Below are positions 52,817 to 62,089 of a stretch of DNA of 64,000 nucleotides, piece by piece. The notes under the pieces are model-generated. The model searched no databases. It was not told where the DNA came from and worked only from the letters and a program-made list of their open reading frames with translations. How positions within the stretch are numbered: position 1 is the stretch's first letter; every line of letters starts with the position of its first letter. The DNA lies in the NCBI GenBank assembly GCA_902787715.1, contig CADAHQ010000003.1:62001-126000 (forward strand). Reading direction: 5' to 3'. The translations under genes were made by a program, and so were the position numbers. The stretch comes from an uncultured Lachnospiraceae bacterium. GTDB lineage: Bacteria > Bacillota > Clostridia > Lachnospirales > Lachnospiraceae.

Positions 52817-54961
52817 ATGACAATTGCACAAACCATAGCAAAAGAACTGAATATCAAGGTTTCGCAGGTGGAGGCGGCGATTGCACTCATCGATGAGGGC
52901 AACACCATTCCCTTTATCGCGCGGTACCGGAAGGAAGCCACGGGGCAGCTCAACGACGAGCAGCTGCGTGACCTCAATGAAAGACTTACGTACCTTCGGA
53001 ACCTCCAGGACAAGAAGGACCAGGTCATCGCCACCATCGAGGAGCAGGGGAAACTCACGGACGAGCTTCGCAAGGCAATCCTCGAGGCTACGACCATGGT
53101 AGCGGTGGAGGATTTGTACCGCCCGTACCGTCCGAAGCGCCGGACCCGCGCCACGGATGCGAAGGAGAAGGGACTCGAGGGTCTCGCTGCAATCCTCATG
53201 ATGCAGTATACGGACAAGCCCATGGAGGTCGAGGCGGAGGCCTACCTTTCGGAAGAGAAGGGCGTCACGGATGTGAAGGCCGCGCTGCAGGGCGCCATGG
53301 ACATTGTGGCCGAATCCGTCAGCGATTCGGCGGACTATCGCAACTATATCCGCGGACTCACCTTCAAAAAGGGCGTTCTGTTCTCCGAGGGGAAGAGCAA
53401 GAGCGAAGAGCCCACGGTGTATGATATGTACAAGGCATTTTCCTCGCCGGTGGAGAAGATGAGCGGCTACCGCGTTTTAGCGGTGAACCGCGGCGAGAAC
53501 GAGAAGGTTCTCTCGGTGCGCATCGAGGCGCCGGAGGAGGACATTCTCCGCTATCTGGAGAAGCAGGTGATCGTGCGCGACAACCCGAACACGACGCCGT
53601 ACCTTAAGGAAGCCATTGCGGATGCGTACCGCAGACTCATTGCTCCCTCCATCGAGCGCGAGATTCGAAACGATCTCACGGAAAATGCAGAGGACGGAGC
53701 CATCAAGGTGTTTGACAAAAACCTTGCGCAGCTGTTGATGCAGCCGCCCATTGCCGGCAAGACCGTGCTGGGCTGGGACCCGGCGTTCCGCACGGGCTGC
53801 AAGCTCGCTGTGGTGGATGCCACGGGCAAGGTGTTATATACCAAGGTCATCTATCCCACGGAGCCGCAGAACAAGATTGCGGAGTCCAAGGAGATGCTTA
53901 AGAAGATTATTGCACACTTCGGCGTGGAGCTGATTTCCCTCGGAAACGGTACCGCGTCCCGGGAGTCCGAGAAGGTGATTACGGAGCTTTTGGCGGAGAT
54001 TCCGCAGAAGGTTGCATACGCCATCGTCAACGAGGCCGGAGCAAGTGTGTACTCAGCCAGCAAGCTGGCAACGGAGGAGTTTCCGAAGCTGGATGTGGGA
54101 GCGAGAAGTGCGGCGTCCATCGCAAGACGACTGCAGGATCCGCTGGCGGAGCTTGTTAAGATTGAGCCCCAGGCCATCGGCGTCGGGCAGTACCAGCACG
54201 ACATGAACCAGAAGAAGCTCTCCGAGAGCCTTGCGGGCGTTGTGGAGGATTGCGTAAACCGCGTGGGTGTCGATGTGAACACCGCGAGTGTTTCCCTCTT
54301 GGAATACGTTTCCGGCATCAACAAAACTCTTGCGAAGAACATTGTCACCTACCGCGAGGAAAACGGAAGATTCCAAAGCCGCAAGGACCTTTTAAAGGTC
54401 GCGAAACTCGGGCCGAAGGCCTTCGAGCAATGCGCGGGCTTCCTGCGTATCCGCGACGGTAAGGAGGTTCTTGACAACACGGGTGTTCATCCGGAGAGTT
54501 ACGCCGCAGCCTATGCGCTTTTGGACCGTCTCGGGTTCTCCGCTGCGGACATCGCCGCAGGCGGTGCGAAGGGAATGCGCTCCAAGGTGAAGGACACAAA
54601 GGCTGTTGCGGCAGAGCTGGGCGTCGGCGAGATTACTCTTACGGACATTATCGCCGAGCTTGAAAAGCCCTCGAGAGACCCGCGTGAGGATATGCCCAAG
54701 CCGATTCTTCGAAGCGACGTTTTGGAAATTTCCGACCTGAAGCCCGGCATGATTTTGAAGGGGACGGTAAGGAATGTAATCGACTTCGGTGCATTTGTCG
54801 ACATCGGCGTGCATCAGGACGGACTCGTGCATGTCAGCGAGCTGTCGGACCGCTTTGTAAAGCACCCTCTCGATGTGGTGAAAATCGGCGATATCGTGGA
54901 AGTGAAGGTGCTGAGCGTCGATGAGAAGCGCAAACGCATTCAGTTGTCCATGAAAAAATAG
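52817..54961 (+). CDS. tex: Tex-family RNA-binding protein
   Basis: A 714-residue cytosolic protein of the Tex/YhgF family, which binds nucleic acids and is involved in transcription and toxin gene control. The N-terminal helical domain has IPFIARYRKEATGQL, the YqgF-like RNase-H fold region has GWDPAFRTGCKLAVVD, the helix-hairpin-helix region NRVGVDVNTAS and NGRFQSRKDLLKV, and the C-terminal S1 domain KGTVRNVIDFGAFVDIG. Length and order match the family. Confidence 0.95.
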   Translation: MTIAQTIAKELNIKVSQVEAAIALIDEGNTIPFIARYRKEATGQLNDEQLRDLNERLTYLRNLQDKKDQVIATIEEQGKLTDELRKAILEATTMVAVEDLYRPYRPKRRTRATDAKEKGLEGLAAILMMQYTDKPMEVEAEAYLSEEKGVTDVKAALQGAMDIVAESVSDSADYRNYIRGLTFKKGVLFSEGKSKSEEPTVYDMYKAFSSPVEKMSGYRVLAVNRGENEKVLSVRIEAPEEDILRYLEKQVIVRDNPNTTPYLKEAIADAYRRLIAPSIEREIRNDLTENAEDGAIKVFDKNLAQLLMQPPIAGKTVLGWDPAFRTGCKLAVVDATGKVLYTKVIYPTEPQNKIAESKEMLKKIIAHFGVELISLGNGTASRESEKVITELLAEIPQKVAYAIVNEAGASVYSASKLATEEFPKLDVGARSAASIARRLQDPLAELVKIEPQAIGVGQYQHDMNQKKLSESLAGVVEDCVNRVGVDVNTASVSLLEYVSGINKTLAKNIVTYREENGRFQSRKDLLKVAKLGPKAFEQCAGFLRIRDGKEVLDNTGVHPESYAAAYALLDRLGFSAADIAAGGAKGMRSKVKDTKAVAAELGVGEITLTDIIAELEKPSRDPREDMPKPILRSDVLEISDLKPGMILKGTVRNVIDFGAFVDIGVHQDGLVHVSELSDRFVKHPLDVVKIGDIVEVKVLSVDEKRKRIQLSMKK

Positions 54962-54970
54962 AATTACCTA

Positions 54971-54999
54971 TTGACTTTATCGGTAATACGCGGTATTTT
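54971..54999 (+). promoter_or_regulatory. Promoter of the pyridoxamine kinase-cysS group
   Basis: TTGACT (54971-54976), 17 bases, TATTTT (54994-54999), starting nine bases after the tex stop codon. No terminator separates tex from it. Confidence 0.6.
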
Positions 55000-55069
55000 T
55001 ACGGAAACTACTATTTCGGCCCCGGGGAGGATTCCGGGGACGGCCCGCCTGCGGGCAGAAGGAGCGAAT

Positions 55070-55897
55070 ATGGCATACAAGAGAATTCTTACTATCCAGG
55101 ACATCTCATGTGTGGGACAATGTTCCATCACTGTGGCGCTGCCGATTCTTTCGGCTTCCGGCACGGAGACCTGTATCCTTCCGTCGGCGGTGCTTTCGAA
55201 CCATACGGCCGGCTTTTCCGGCTTTACCTTCCGCGATCTGACGGACGACATGCCCGGAATCAGCGCGCAGTGGAAGAAGGACAAGATTAAATTTGACGCG
55301 GTTTACACGGGGTATCTGGGAAGCATCAAGCAGATCGGATACGTGCGCGACATCCTGAACGCGCACTGTAAGGGCTTAAAGATTGTGGATCCGGCGATGG
55401 CCGACAACGGCAAGCTATACGTGGGCTTTGACGAGGAGTATGCCGCGGAGATGGCAAAGCTCTGTTTCGAAGCGGACATCACTCTCCCCAACATCACCGA
55501 GGCCTGTCTTATGACCGGCACGGAATACCGCACGGAATACGACCGCGATTTCATCGAGGAGCTGATTGCGAAGATGCGTGAGCGCGGGGCGAAGACCGTC
55601 ATTCTGACGGGTGTTTCCTACCGGCCGAACCGTACCGGCGTTGTTGTGAATGTAAACGGTGTGTCCACGTACTATGAGCACAAGAAGATTGAAGGCGGAT
55701 GCCACGGTACCGGTGACGTGTATGCGGCGGCATTTACCGGAGCGCTGATGCAGGGGTTCAACGAGCAGGAAGCTGCCCGGATCGCTGCGGATTACACGGT
55801 TCTGTGTATCGAGAGAACCGCGGGCGACGATTCCCACTGGTACGGCGTCAAATTCGAACTGGCCCTGCCGGATTACATCCGGATGCTCGGCCACTGA
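55070..55897 (+). CDS. Pyridoxal/pyridoxamine kinase (PdxY/PdxK type)
   Basis: A 275-residue ribokinase-fold kinase that phosphorylates B6 vitamers to pyridoxal 5'-phosphate or its amine. The start QDISCVGQCSITVALPIL and NHTAGFSGFTF bind the substrate. DPAMADNGKLY and LPNITEACLMTG lie in the nucleotide site, and the anion-hole motif GCHGTGDVYAAAF holds the catalytic aspartate. ATG 55070 follows AGAAGGAG; an in-frame earlier start would lie in the promoter. cysS follows 18 bases later. Confidence 0.88.
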   Translation: MAYKRILTIQDISCVGQCSITVALPILSASGTETCILPSAVLSNHTAGFSGFTFRDLTDDMPGISAQWKKDKIKFDAVYTGYLGSIKQIGYVRDILNAHCKGLKIVDPAMADNGKLYVGFDEEYAAEMAKLCFEADITLPNITEACLMTGTEYRTEYDRDFIEELIAKMRERGAKTVILTGVSYRPNRTGVVVNVNGVSTYYEHKKIEGGCHGTGDVYAAAFTGALMQGFNEQEAARIAADYTVLCIERTAGDDSHWYGVKFELALPDYIRMLGH

Positions 55898-55915
55898 AAG
55901 GAGAATACGAAAACG

Positions 55916-57340
55916 ATGGAAGACAGATTGAGCATATACAATACCCTGACAAGACGGGTGGAAAAGTTTGTTCCCAATGAGCCCGGGAAGGTGGCGATGT
56001 ACACCTGCGGACCCACGGTGTACCATTTTGCGCACATCGGTAACCTGCGCAGCTACATTCAGGAGGACGTTCTGGAGAAGACCCTTCGCTACCTTGGTTA
56101 TGATGTGAAGCGTGTCATGAACATCACCGACGTCGGACATTTGAGCGACGACGGCGACAACGGCGAGGACAAGATGGTCAAGGGCGCGCAGCGCGAGCAC
56201 AAGACCGTCATGGAGATTGCGAAGTATTATACGGATGCATTTTTCGAGGACTGCAGAAAGCTGAACATTAAGATGCCCGATGTGGTGGAGCCCGCGACGA
56301 ACTGCATCCCCGAGTTCATCCACATGATCGAAGTGCTTCTTGAGAAGGGCTACGCCTACAGAGCAGGCGAGAATGTGTACTTCGACACCTCGAAACTTAA
56401 GGAGTACTACGTGCTCACGAACCACAGCGAGGATTCGCTCCTCGAGGGTGTTCGCGACGACGTGGATGTGGACCCCAACAAGAAGAATAAGAACGATTTC
56501 GTTCTGTGGTTTACCAAGTCCAAGTTCGAGGATCAGGCCCTCAAGTGGGACAGCCCGTGGGGCGTCGGTTATCCCGGCTGGCACATCGAGTGCTCCTGCA
56601 TCAGCATGAAGCATCTCGGCGAATACATGGACATCCATTGCGGCGGCGTGGACAACATCTTCCCGCACCACACCAATGAGATTGCCCAGTCGGAGTCCTA
56701 CATCGGCCACAAATGGTGCAACTACTGGTTCCATGTGAACCATCTGAATGATAAGAACGGCAAGATGAGCAAGAGCAAGGGCGGTATCCTCACGGTTTCC
56801 GTAATCGAGGAGAAGGGCTATGAGCCGCTTGTGTACCGCATGTTCTGCCTGCTGTCCCACTACCGTAAGCCTTTGGAATTCTCCTACGATGTCATGGACC
56901 AGGTGAAGGTTTCCTACGAGAAGCTTCGCCGCAAGGTTTCCTCGCTGTCGTCGGAGGGCGCGGTGGACGAAGCGGTGTTCGCGCAGTTCCGCACCCAGTT
57001 TGAGGACGCTCTGTGCAACGATATCAACACGGCTTCCGCCATCACGGTTTTGTACGACATGCTGAAGGCGGACACGAACGATGCGACGAAGAAGGCTTTG
57101 GCGAAGAGCTTCGACGAGGTTCTCGGACTCGATCTGACAGAGCCCCTTCCGCAGAAGGAAGAGAGCACCGACGGCGAGCTTGCCGCGTGGGTTTCGGAGA
57201 TGATTGCGAAGCGCGCCGAGGCCAAGAAGGCGAAGGATTTTGCAGCAGCGGATGCAATCCGGGCGGAACTCCTTGAGAAGGGCGTGCAGATTCGGGACAC
57301 CAGAGAGGGCGTCGTATGGGAATTGATCGAAAAGAGTTGA
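55916..57340 (+). CDS. cysS: Cysteinyl-tRNA synthetase
   Basis: Charges tRNA-Cys. The 474-residue class I synthetase has the zinc ligand cysteine in YTCGPTVYHFAHIGN (HIGN version of HIGH), HIECSC and HHTNEIAQSE zinc/site segments, and the KMSKS signature (GKMSKSKGG). The helical anticodon-binding end closes with EKGVQIRDTREG. Its last 25 bases overlap mrnC, so the two are co-translated, a conserved Firmicute arrangement. Confidence 0.96.
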   Translation: MEDRLSIYNTLTRRVEKFVPNEPGKVAMYTCGPTVYHFAHIGNLRSYIQEDVLEKTLRYLGYDVKRVMNITDVGHLSDDGDNGEDKMVKGAQREHKTVMEIAKYYTDAFFEDCRKLNIKMPDVVEPATNCIPEFIHMIEVLLEKGYAYRAGENVYFDTSKLKEYYVLTNHSEDSLLEGVRDDVDVDPNKKNKNDFVLWFTKSKFEDQALKWDSPWGVGYPGWHIECSCISMKHLGEYMDIHCGGVDNIFPHHTNEIAQSESYIGHKWCNYWFHVNHLNDKNGKMSKSKGGILTVSVIEEKGYEPLVYRMFCLLSHYRKPLEFSYDVMDQVKVSYEKLRRKVSSLSSEGAVDEAVFAQFRTQFEDALCNDINTASAITVLYDMLKADTNDATKKALAKSFDEVLGLDLTEPLPQKEESTDGELAAWVSEMIAKRAEAKKAKDFAAADAIRAELLEKGVQIRDTREGVVWELIEKS

Positions 57341-57777
57341 CAATTGCGTCGGCGATTCTTGCGAAAGCAGGAATCGCCGATTGTGATGCGGCGATGTTGT
57401 CGCCGCTGACCCTTGCTTATATCGGGGATTGCGTGTACGAGCTGATTGTGCGCACCATTGTAATCGGGCGCGCGGAGCACACCGTAAACACGCTTCACAA
57501 ACACACCTGCAAGTACGTGAATGCCGCTTCCCAGAAGGCTCTTTTGGGGATTCTTTCGGAGAAACTTACGGAGGCGGAGGCATCCGTGGTTCGGCGCGGA
57601 AGAAACGCCAAATCCCACTCCGTCGCGAAGCATGCCTCCGTGACGGACTACCGCCTTGCCACGGGGTTTGAGGCGCTGTGCGGTTATTGGTACCTGACGG
57701 GGCAGGAGGAGCGGATGCTTGCGCTTCTTACGGAGGCCATCCGCGTGTATGACGCGCAGCAGGAAGAGGAATCGTGA
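57316..57777 (+). CDS. mrnC: Mini-ribonuclease III
   Basis: A 153-residue RNase III-type catalytic domain without a dsRNA-binding domain; it matures 23S rRNA. The first catalytic motif reads LAYIGDCVYELIVR, the second has EALCGYWYLTGQ (family form of EAlxG). KSHSVAKHASVTDYR is also typical. It overlaps cysS at its start. A 15-base repeat, GGAATCGTGACGAAT, spans its stop codon and recurs 33 bases downstream. Confidence 0.93.
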   Translation: MGIDRKELTIASAILAKAGIADCDAAMLSPLTLAYIGDCVYELIVRTIVIGRAEHTVNTLHKHTCKYVNAASQKALLGILSEKLTEAEASVVRRGRNAKSHSVAKHASVTDYRLATGFEALCGYWYLTGQEERMLALLTEAIRVYDAQQEEES

Positions 57778-57828
57778 CGAATCGCCTGCGGACGCGGGAA
57801 GGAATCGTGACGAATGTCGGAGGGAACT

Positions 57829-58578
57829 ATGCGATACGAAGAATTCACCATCGAGGGGCGAAACGCGGTGCTGGAGGCATTTCGCGCGGGCAAGACAATC
57901 GACAAACTTTACGTTTTGAAGGGCTGCATGGACGGCCCCATTCAGTCCATTCTCCGGGAGGCGAAGAAGGGTGACACCATCATCAACTTCGTGGAGAAGG
58001 AGCGGCTTGACCAGATGAGCCAGACCGGCCGCCACCAGGGCGTGATTGCCAATGCCGCAGCCTACGAGTACGCGGAGGTGGAGAACATCCTGGCCGTCGC
58101 GGAAGCCAAGGGAGAGGCGCCTTTTCTGATTCTCCTTGACGGTATCGAGGATCCCCACAATCTGGGCGCCATCCTTCGTACGGCCAACCAGGCGGGTGCC
58201 CACGGCATCATCATTCCGAAGCGTCGCGCCGTGGGACTGACGGCCGTTGTGGCTAAAACCAGCGCCGGCGCCATCAACTATACACCGGTTGCGAAGGTGA
58301 CAAACCTCGTGCGCACCATGGAGGACCTTAAAAAGCGCGGCATCTGGTTTGTGTGCGCCGACATGGACGGCGATGTGATGTACCGCGTGAACATGACCGG
58401 CCCCATCGGTCTTGTAATCGGCAACGAGGGGAACGGCGTGAGCCGCCTTGTGAAGGAAGCCTGCGACATGACGGCGTCCATCCCCATGAAGGGCGACGTG
58501 GACTCGTTAAATGCATCCGTGGCCATGGGCGTTCTCGCCTACGAGATTGTGCGGCAGCGGACGAACGGAAAAGCATAG
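57829..58578 (+). CDS. rlmB: 23S rRNA (guanosine-2'-O)-methyltransferase RlmB
   Basis: A 249-residue SpoU/TrmH-family enzyme that methylates the ribose of a 23S guanosine. The N-terminal substrate domain begins EGRNAVLEAFRAGKTIDKLY. The C-terminal knot has the motifs LDGIEDPHNLGAILRTA (motif 1), GLVIGNEGNGVSRL (motif 2) and SIPMKGDVDSLNASVAMGVL (motif 3). ATG 57829 follows GGAGGG. Confidence 0.93.
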   Translation: MRYEEFTIEGRNAVLEAFRAGKTIDKLYVLKGCMDGPIQSILREAKKGDTIINFVEKERLDQMSQTGRHQGVIANAAAYEYAEVENILAVAEAKGEAPFLILLDGIEDPHNLGAILRTANQAGAHGIIIPKRRAVGLTAVVAKTSAGAINYTPVAKVTNLVRTMEDLKKRGIWFVCADMDGDVMYRVNMTGPIGLVIGNEGNGVSRLVKEACDMTASIPMKGDVDSLNASVAMGVLAYEIVRQRTNGKA

Positions 58579-58627
58579 GTAGATGCGCAGCAGCTTCTGT
58601 TGCAGTGACTTTCTTTTGGTGACGGGG

Positions 58628-59341
58628 ATGGAGATACGAAAGATTGCAACGATACGAAACGAGTTTACGGACCGCTTCGGGATTCCGAGGCAAAGCGGCC
58701 TGGCGGACGCCGTGACAAGCCGTATCGTCTTTGAAAAGGAATACCGCAATCCGGATGCTCTTCGGGGAATCACGGGCTTTTCGCACCTGTGGCTTTTGTG
58801 GGAGTTTGACCGGATTCCGCGGGATAGGGCCTTCCGCCCGATGGTGCGCCCGCCGAAGCTCGGCGGCAACACCCGCGTCGGCGTTTTTGCGTCGCGCTCG
58901 CCGTACCGGCCGAACCCCGTAGGACTGTCCGCGGTCCGGCTTTTAGGCACGGAGGAAACTTCGGAGGGAACGGTTCTTCTGGTGAGCGGTGCGGATCTTA
59001 TGAACGGAACGCCGATTCTCGATATCAAGCCTTACATCCCGTATGCGGACTGCATACCGGAGGCTGTGGGCGGATTTGCCGACGCCCATGCGGAGGAGAG
59101 GATTCCGGTGGTCATCGCAGAGGAGGCGAAGGCCGGGGCGCTGTCCGCCGGAAAGGACGAAACGTGGCTGGCGAGACTCTCGGAAATGCTTTCCCGGGAC
59201 CCGAGGCCCGCGTACCGGGAGGATGCGGGGCGCCGGTACGGACTTTCCTTCGATGACACCGAGGTGGAATTTTACGCGAAGGATGACGTTTTAACGGTCA
59301 CGGAAATTTGTTCAAAGAATCCGCAAGAAAACGGAAAATAG
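58628..59341 (+). CDS. trmO: tRNA t6A37 methyltransferase TrmO
   Basis: TrmO (TsaA/YaeB) methylates the t6A at position 37 of tRNAs reading ACY codons. The 237-residue protein has the family core: GIPRQSGLADAV, GFSHLWLLWEFDR, GGNTRVGVFASRSPYRPNPVGLS and LDIKPYIPYAD. The C-terminal end has a SRDPRPAYREDAGRRYG segment. Start chosen by homology at ATG 58628; ATG 58583 is in frame too. The tRNA encoded immediately downstream is tRNA-Thr, a likely substrate of this modification. Confidence 0.92.
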   Translation: MEIRKIATIRNEFTDRFGIPRQSGLADAVTSRIVFEKEYRNPDALRGITGFSHLWLLWEFDRIPRDRAFRPMVRPPKLGGNTRVGVFASRSPYRPNPVGLSAVRLLGTEETSEGTVLLVSGADLMNGTPILDIKPYIPYADCIPEAVGGFADAHAEERIPVVIAEEAKAGALSAGKDETWLARLSEMLSRDPRPAYREDAGRRYGLSFDDTEVEFYAKDDVLTVTEICSKNPQENGK

Positions 59342-59344
59342 TGC

Positions 59345-59373
59345 TTGCAAAACGGAACGGGGTGTGGTATATT
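59345..59373 (+). promoter_or_regulatory. Promoter of the tRNA-Thr gene
   Basis: TTGCAA (59345-59350), 17 bases, TATATT (59368-59373). Confidence 0.75.
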
Positions 59374-59387
59374 AGCCGTTGTGTGAT

Positions 59388-59460
59388 GCTGCCTTGGCTC
59401 AGCTGGTAGAGCGTCGCCTTGGTAAGGCGGAGGTCGGCGGTTCAAATCCGCTAGGCAGCT
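59388..59460 (+). tRNA. tRNA-Thr (anticodon GGT)
   Basis: A 73-base cloverleaf with perfect 7-bp acceptor GCTGCCT/AGGCAGC, D-arm GCTC/GAGC, anticodon stem TCGCC/GGCGG with loop TTGGTAA (anticodon GGT), T-arm GGCGG/CCGCT with loop TTCAAAT, discriminator T and no encoded CCA. Confidence 0.97.
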
Positions 59461-59472
59461 CTTTTCTTTTAC

Positions 59473-59510
59473 AAGGGTATTGACGAAATGTCGATGCCCT
59501 TCTTTTTTTT
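59473..59510 (+). terminator. Intrinsic terminator after tRNA-Thr
   Basis: A 12-bp stem with two G-T pairs (59473-59484 with 59490-59501), a GAAAT loop and CTTTTTTTT. Confidence 0.85.
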
Positions 59511-59640
59511 CAAAAAACGCATAGAAGCGGTAGAATTTTTCGCCTTTTTTTGATATGATATATATACTCCGAAGTTTCGGTCAAAGGGGTTTGCCGAAAA
59601 CTTGGAAACGGAGAGTTGCGGAGAAAGGTGAGTGGAAGTT

Positions 59641-61980
59641 ATGTATTGTATGATCTGCAAAGAAAATCGCGCCGGCGGCGACGGCTTATGCGTCAAATGC
59701 CGCTTCAAGATGCAGCAGCAGAATCGCGATGTCGCGGCGGATATGGAAATCGATCTTCCTGAGGGGCACTTTGTCGGTAAGGGGAAAAACGGAATTCCGG
59801 ACGGCAGAGGCGAGCTCACCTACAATGAGCACGATTCCAGAAAGAGCTATAAGGGCGATTTCAAGAACGGTATGCGGCACGGCAAGGGCAAGCTTACGTT
59901 CCGCAATGAGGCCTACTACGACGGCGAGTGGGTGAATGACAAGTACGAGGGTTACGGCGAGGAGTCGCTGCCGGGCGGAAACGTCTTCGACGGTTACTAT
60001 ACCGCGGGACAGTTTACCAACGGGCATGTGTACTTCGGCGACGGCCGTGAGTATGACGGCGAGTGGAGCGATGATATGCCTAACGGCAACGGCAAGATGT
60101 ATCTTCGCGACGGCCATTCACTGGAAGGCTACTGGGTGAACGGCATCTGCGCGTTCCACGAGACTCCCACGGAGGAGCAGATTGCAGCCTTCCTGGCGGA
60201 GCAGGAGAGCTCCCAGGCGGACAATCCCATCGAGGACGAGCGCGAGTCCATGCTTCGCAAGGCGAACACCGAGGAGCTTCCCCCGGAGGATCTGAACAAT
60301 CGAATCTGGAATCCTTTGGCGAAGGAAGAGCTGGAGGCCGTGGAGGAGGACGAGAACACACCGCTTTTGTTCGCGGGCATGCCGCAGTCGACCAACGTTG
60401 CGAAGATTACATCCCAGCGCGCTGAGCCGGTGAACATCTCGCATTCCCGGACGGTGTTCCGCGGAAACGGCTTTGACGGCTCGGAGATGAACCTCGATTT
60501 GGAGGATGCTGCGGACGCTTTGGCGAAGCGCATGGCGGAGTCGGCAGCGCATTCGCTGGCTGCTTACGATGAGAGTGTTGCGGATGTGGATCTCTCCGGT
60601 ACATACACGCAGGAAACTCCGGCAGCAGAGACGGCGGCGGAAGCTGCTGAAGACGGATTGGGTGCAGAACAGGGGAAGGATACCATGATTGAGTCTAGTT
60701 TTGTGGAAACGACAGAAGAAGAGCGCACTCCCGATGCGAACACGAAGTTGTTGCAGGGAATGTATGACAATATCGGGAAGCCGATTCCCGAGGAGCTTCG
60801 CGAGAAGCCGGTAGTGGAGCCGAAGGTGTCGGAGAAGACCCTTGAGGACCGCGCGATGCAGGGACTCTTTGCAAAGCTCGGTATGGTTCCGACTGCGGAT
60901 ACCGCGAAGGCTGCGGAAACCGCTTCGGCGGAGACTTCTGCCGCAGCGGAAGAAACTGCGGAGAAGCCCGCAGAGCAGGAAGTGAAGACTTATGATCCGG
61001 TCACCAAGACCGGTTACCACGCCGAGACCTACGCTAACGGCGAGCGCTACGAGGGCGACTTCGTAAACGGCAAGCGCCACGGCAGCGGCCGCATGGAATA
61101 TGCAAACGGCGATGTCTATGTTGGCGAGTACAAGGAAGGCAAGCGCCACGGTCAGGGCACCATGACGTATGCTGCAGGAAGCGAGTACAGCGGTTCCTGG
61201 GAGAACAGCGTCAAATCCGGCAAGGGACGCTTCACGCAGGCCAACGGCGAGGTTTACGAGGGCGATTTCAGCGGCGGTACCTTCGACGGTATCGGCACCT
61301 ACACCTTCAAAAACGGTAACCTCTACATCGGCGACTGGAAGGCCGGCAAGCGCGACGGCAAGGGCGTTTTGGTTCATCCGGACGGAACGAAGGAGATGCA
61401 GGTCTGGGAAGGCGGCAAGAAGATTTTCTCCGAGGCCGTGACAGAGCCTGCAGTGAAGTTTTCTTCCGATTCTGGCGTGCGGGTTTCCGTCGCCGTCGGC
61501 ACTCCGGAAACAGCCATGTCTGAGAATGCGGCTGCGGAAGAAACTCCTGCGGCAAATGCACCTGCTGAGAATGCATCTGCGGAAAACACGGTAGCTGCTC
61601 CTGCGGAAGTTACGGCAGCGGAAGCCGCTCCTGCAGCAAATGCAGCCCCGGAGGCAGCAGCGGAAGCACCCGCAGAGGAAGCTCCGGCAGCGGAGATTAA
61701 GACCATCAATTACAAGAGCGGAAACCGCTACGAGGGCGAGGTCGACGAGAAGAGCCTTCCGAACGGCAAGGGCGTCTTTACCTACACCAACGGAAGCTAC
61801 TATAACGGCGAATTCCTCCACGGGGTCCGCGACGGTTACGGCCTCTTCGTATGGTCCACCGGCGATCGCTATGAGGGCGGCTGGAAGGCTGACAAGCGCC
61901 ACGGTGAGGGCGTGATGACCTACGCAAACGGACGTGTCCGCAAGGGTCGTTTCGAGAATAACGAGTATGTCGGAATCTGA
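59641..61980 (+). CDS. Large MORN-repeat protein with N-terminal zinc ribbon
   Basis: A 779-residue protein. Residues 1-20 form a CxxC-CxxC zinc ribbon (C3, C6, C17, C20). Around 13 MORN repeats of the form YxGxxxNGxxxGxG are seen: one block near residues 40-175, a second near 460-600, a third near 690-775. Between them lie acidic, Ala/Glu-rich low-complexity segments. No signal peptide or membrane helix is visible, so it is probably cytosolic, perhaps membrane-associated. MORN proteins bind lipids or act as scaffolds in other systems; this one has no assigned job. ATG 59641 or GTG 59632 could be the start. Confidence 0.85.
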   Translation: MYCMICKENRAGGDGLCVKCRFKMQQQNRDVAADMEIDLPEGHFVGKGKNGIPDGRGELTYNEHDSRKSYKGDFKNGMRHGKGKLTFRNEAYYDGEWVNDKYEGYGEESLPGGNVFDGYYTAGQFTNGHVYFGDGREYDGEWSDDMPNGNGKMYLRDGHSLEGYWVNGICAFHETPTEEQIAAFLAEQESSQADNPIEDERESMLRKANTEELPPEDLNNRIWNPLAKEELEAVEEDENTPLLFAGMPQSTNVAKITSQRAEPVNISHSRTVFRGNGFDGSEMNLDLEDAADALAKRMAESAAHSLAAYDESVADVDLSGTYTQETPAAETAAEAAEDGLGAEQGKDTMIESSFVETTEEERTPDANTKLLQGMYDNIGKPIPEELREKPVVEPKVSEKTLEDRAMQGLFAKLGMVPTADTAKAAETASAETSAAAEETAEKPAEQEVKTYDPVTKTGYHAETYANGERYEGDFVNGKRHGSGRMEYANGDVYVGEYKEGKRHGQGTMTYAAGSEYSGSWENSVKSGKGRFTQANGEVYEGDFSGGTFDGIGTYTFKNGNLYIGDWKAGKRDGKGVLVHPDGTKEMQVWEGGKKIFSEAVTEPAVKFSSDSGVRVSVAVGTPETAMSENAAAEETPAANAPAENASAENTVAAPAEVTAAEAAPAANAAPEAAAEAPAEEAPAAEIKTINYKSGNRYEGEVDEKSLPNGKGVFTYTNGSYYNGEFLHGVRDGYGLFVWSTGDRYEGGWKADKRHGEGVMTYANGRVRKGRFENNEYVGI

Positions 61981-62039
61981 CGCGGATGGCGCAGACCGAC
62001 ACAGGAATGCATAGTATTGTGCGAGAATAAAAAACAAAG

Positions 62040-62064
62040 GCGTCTTGCATAACAAGGCGCTTTT
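62040..62064 (+). terminator. Intrinsic terminator after the MORN gene
   Basis: An 8-bp stem with one T-G pair (62040-62047 with 62053-62060), a CATAA loop and TTTT. Confidence 0.7.
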
Positions 62065-62089
62065 GTTGTTTTGTGGGAGAAATGTTTTG

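Noticed and set aside
55415-57343. A 642-residue open frame on the minus strand opposite cysS
   Set aside because: It mirrors well-conserved plus-strand genes and its translation has no recognisable domain.
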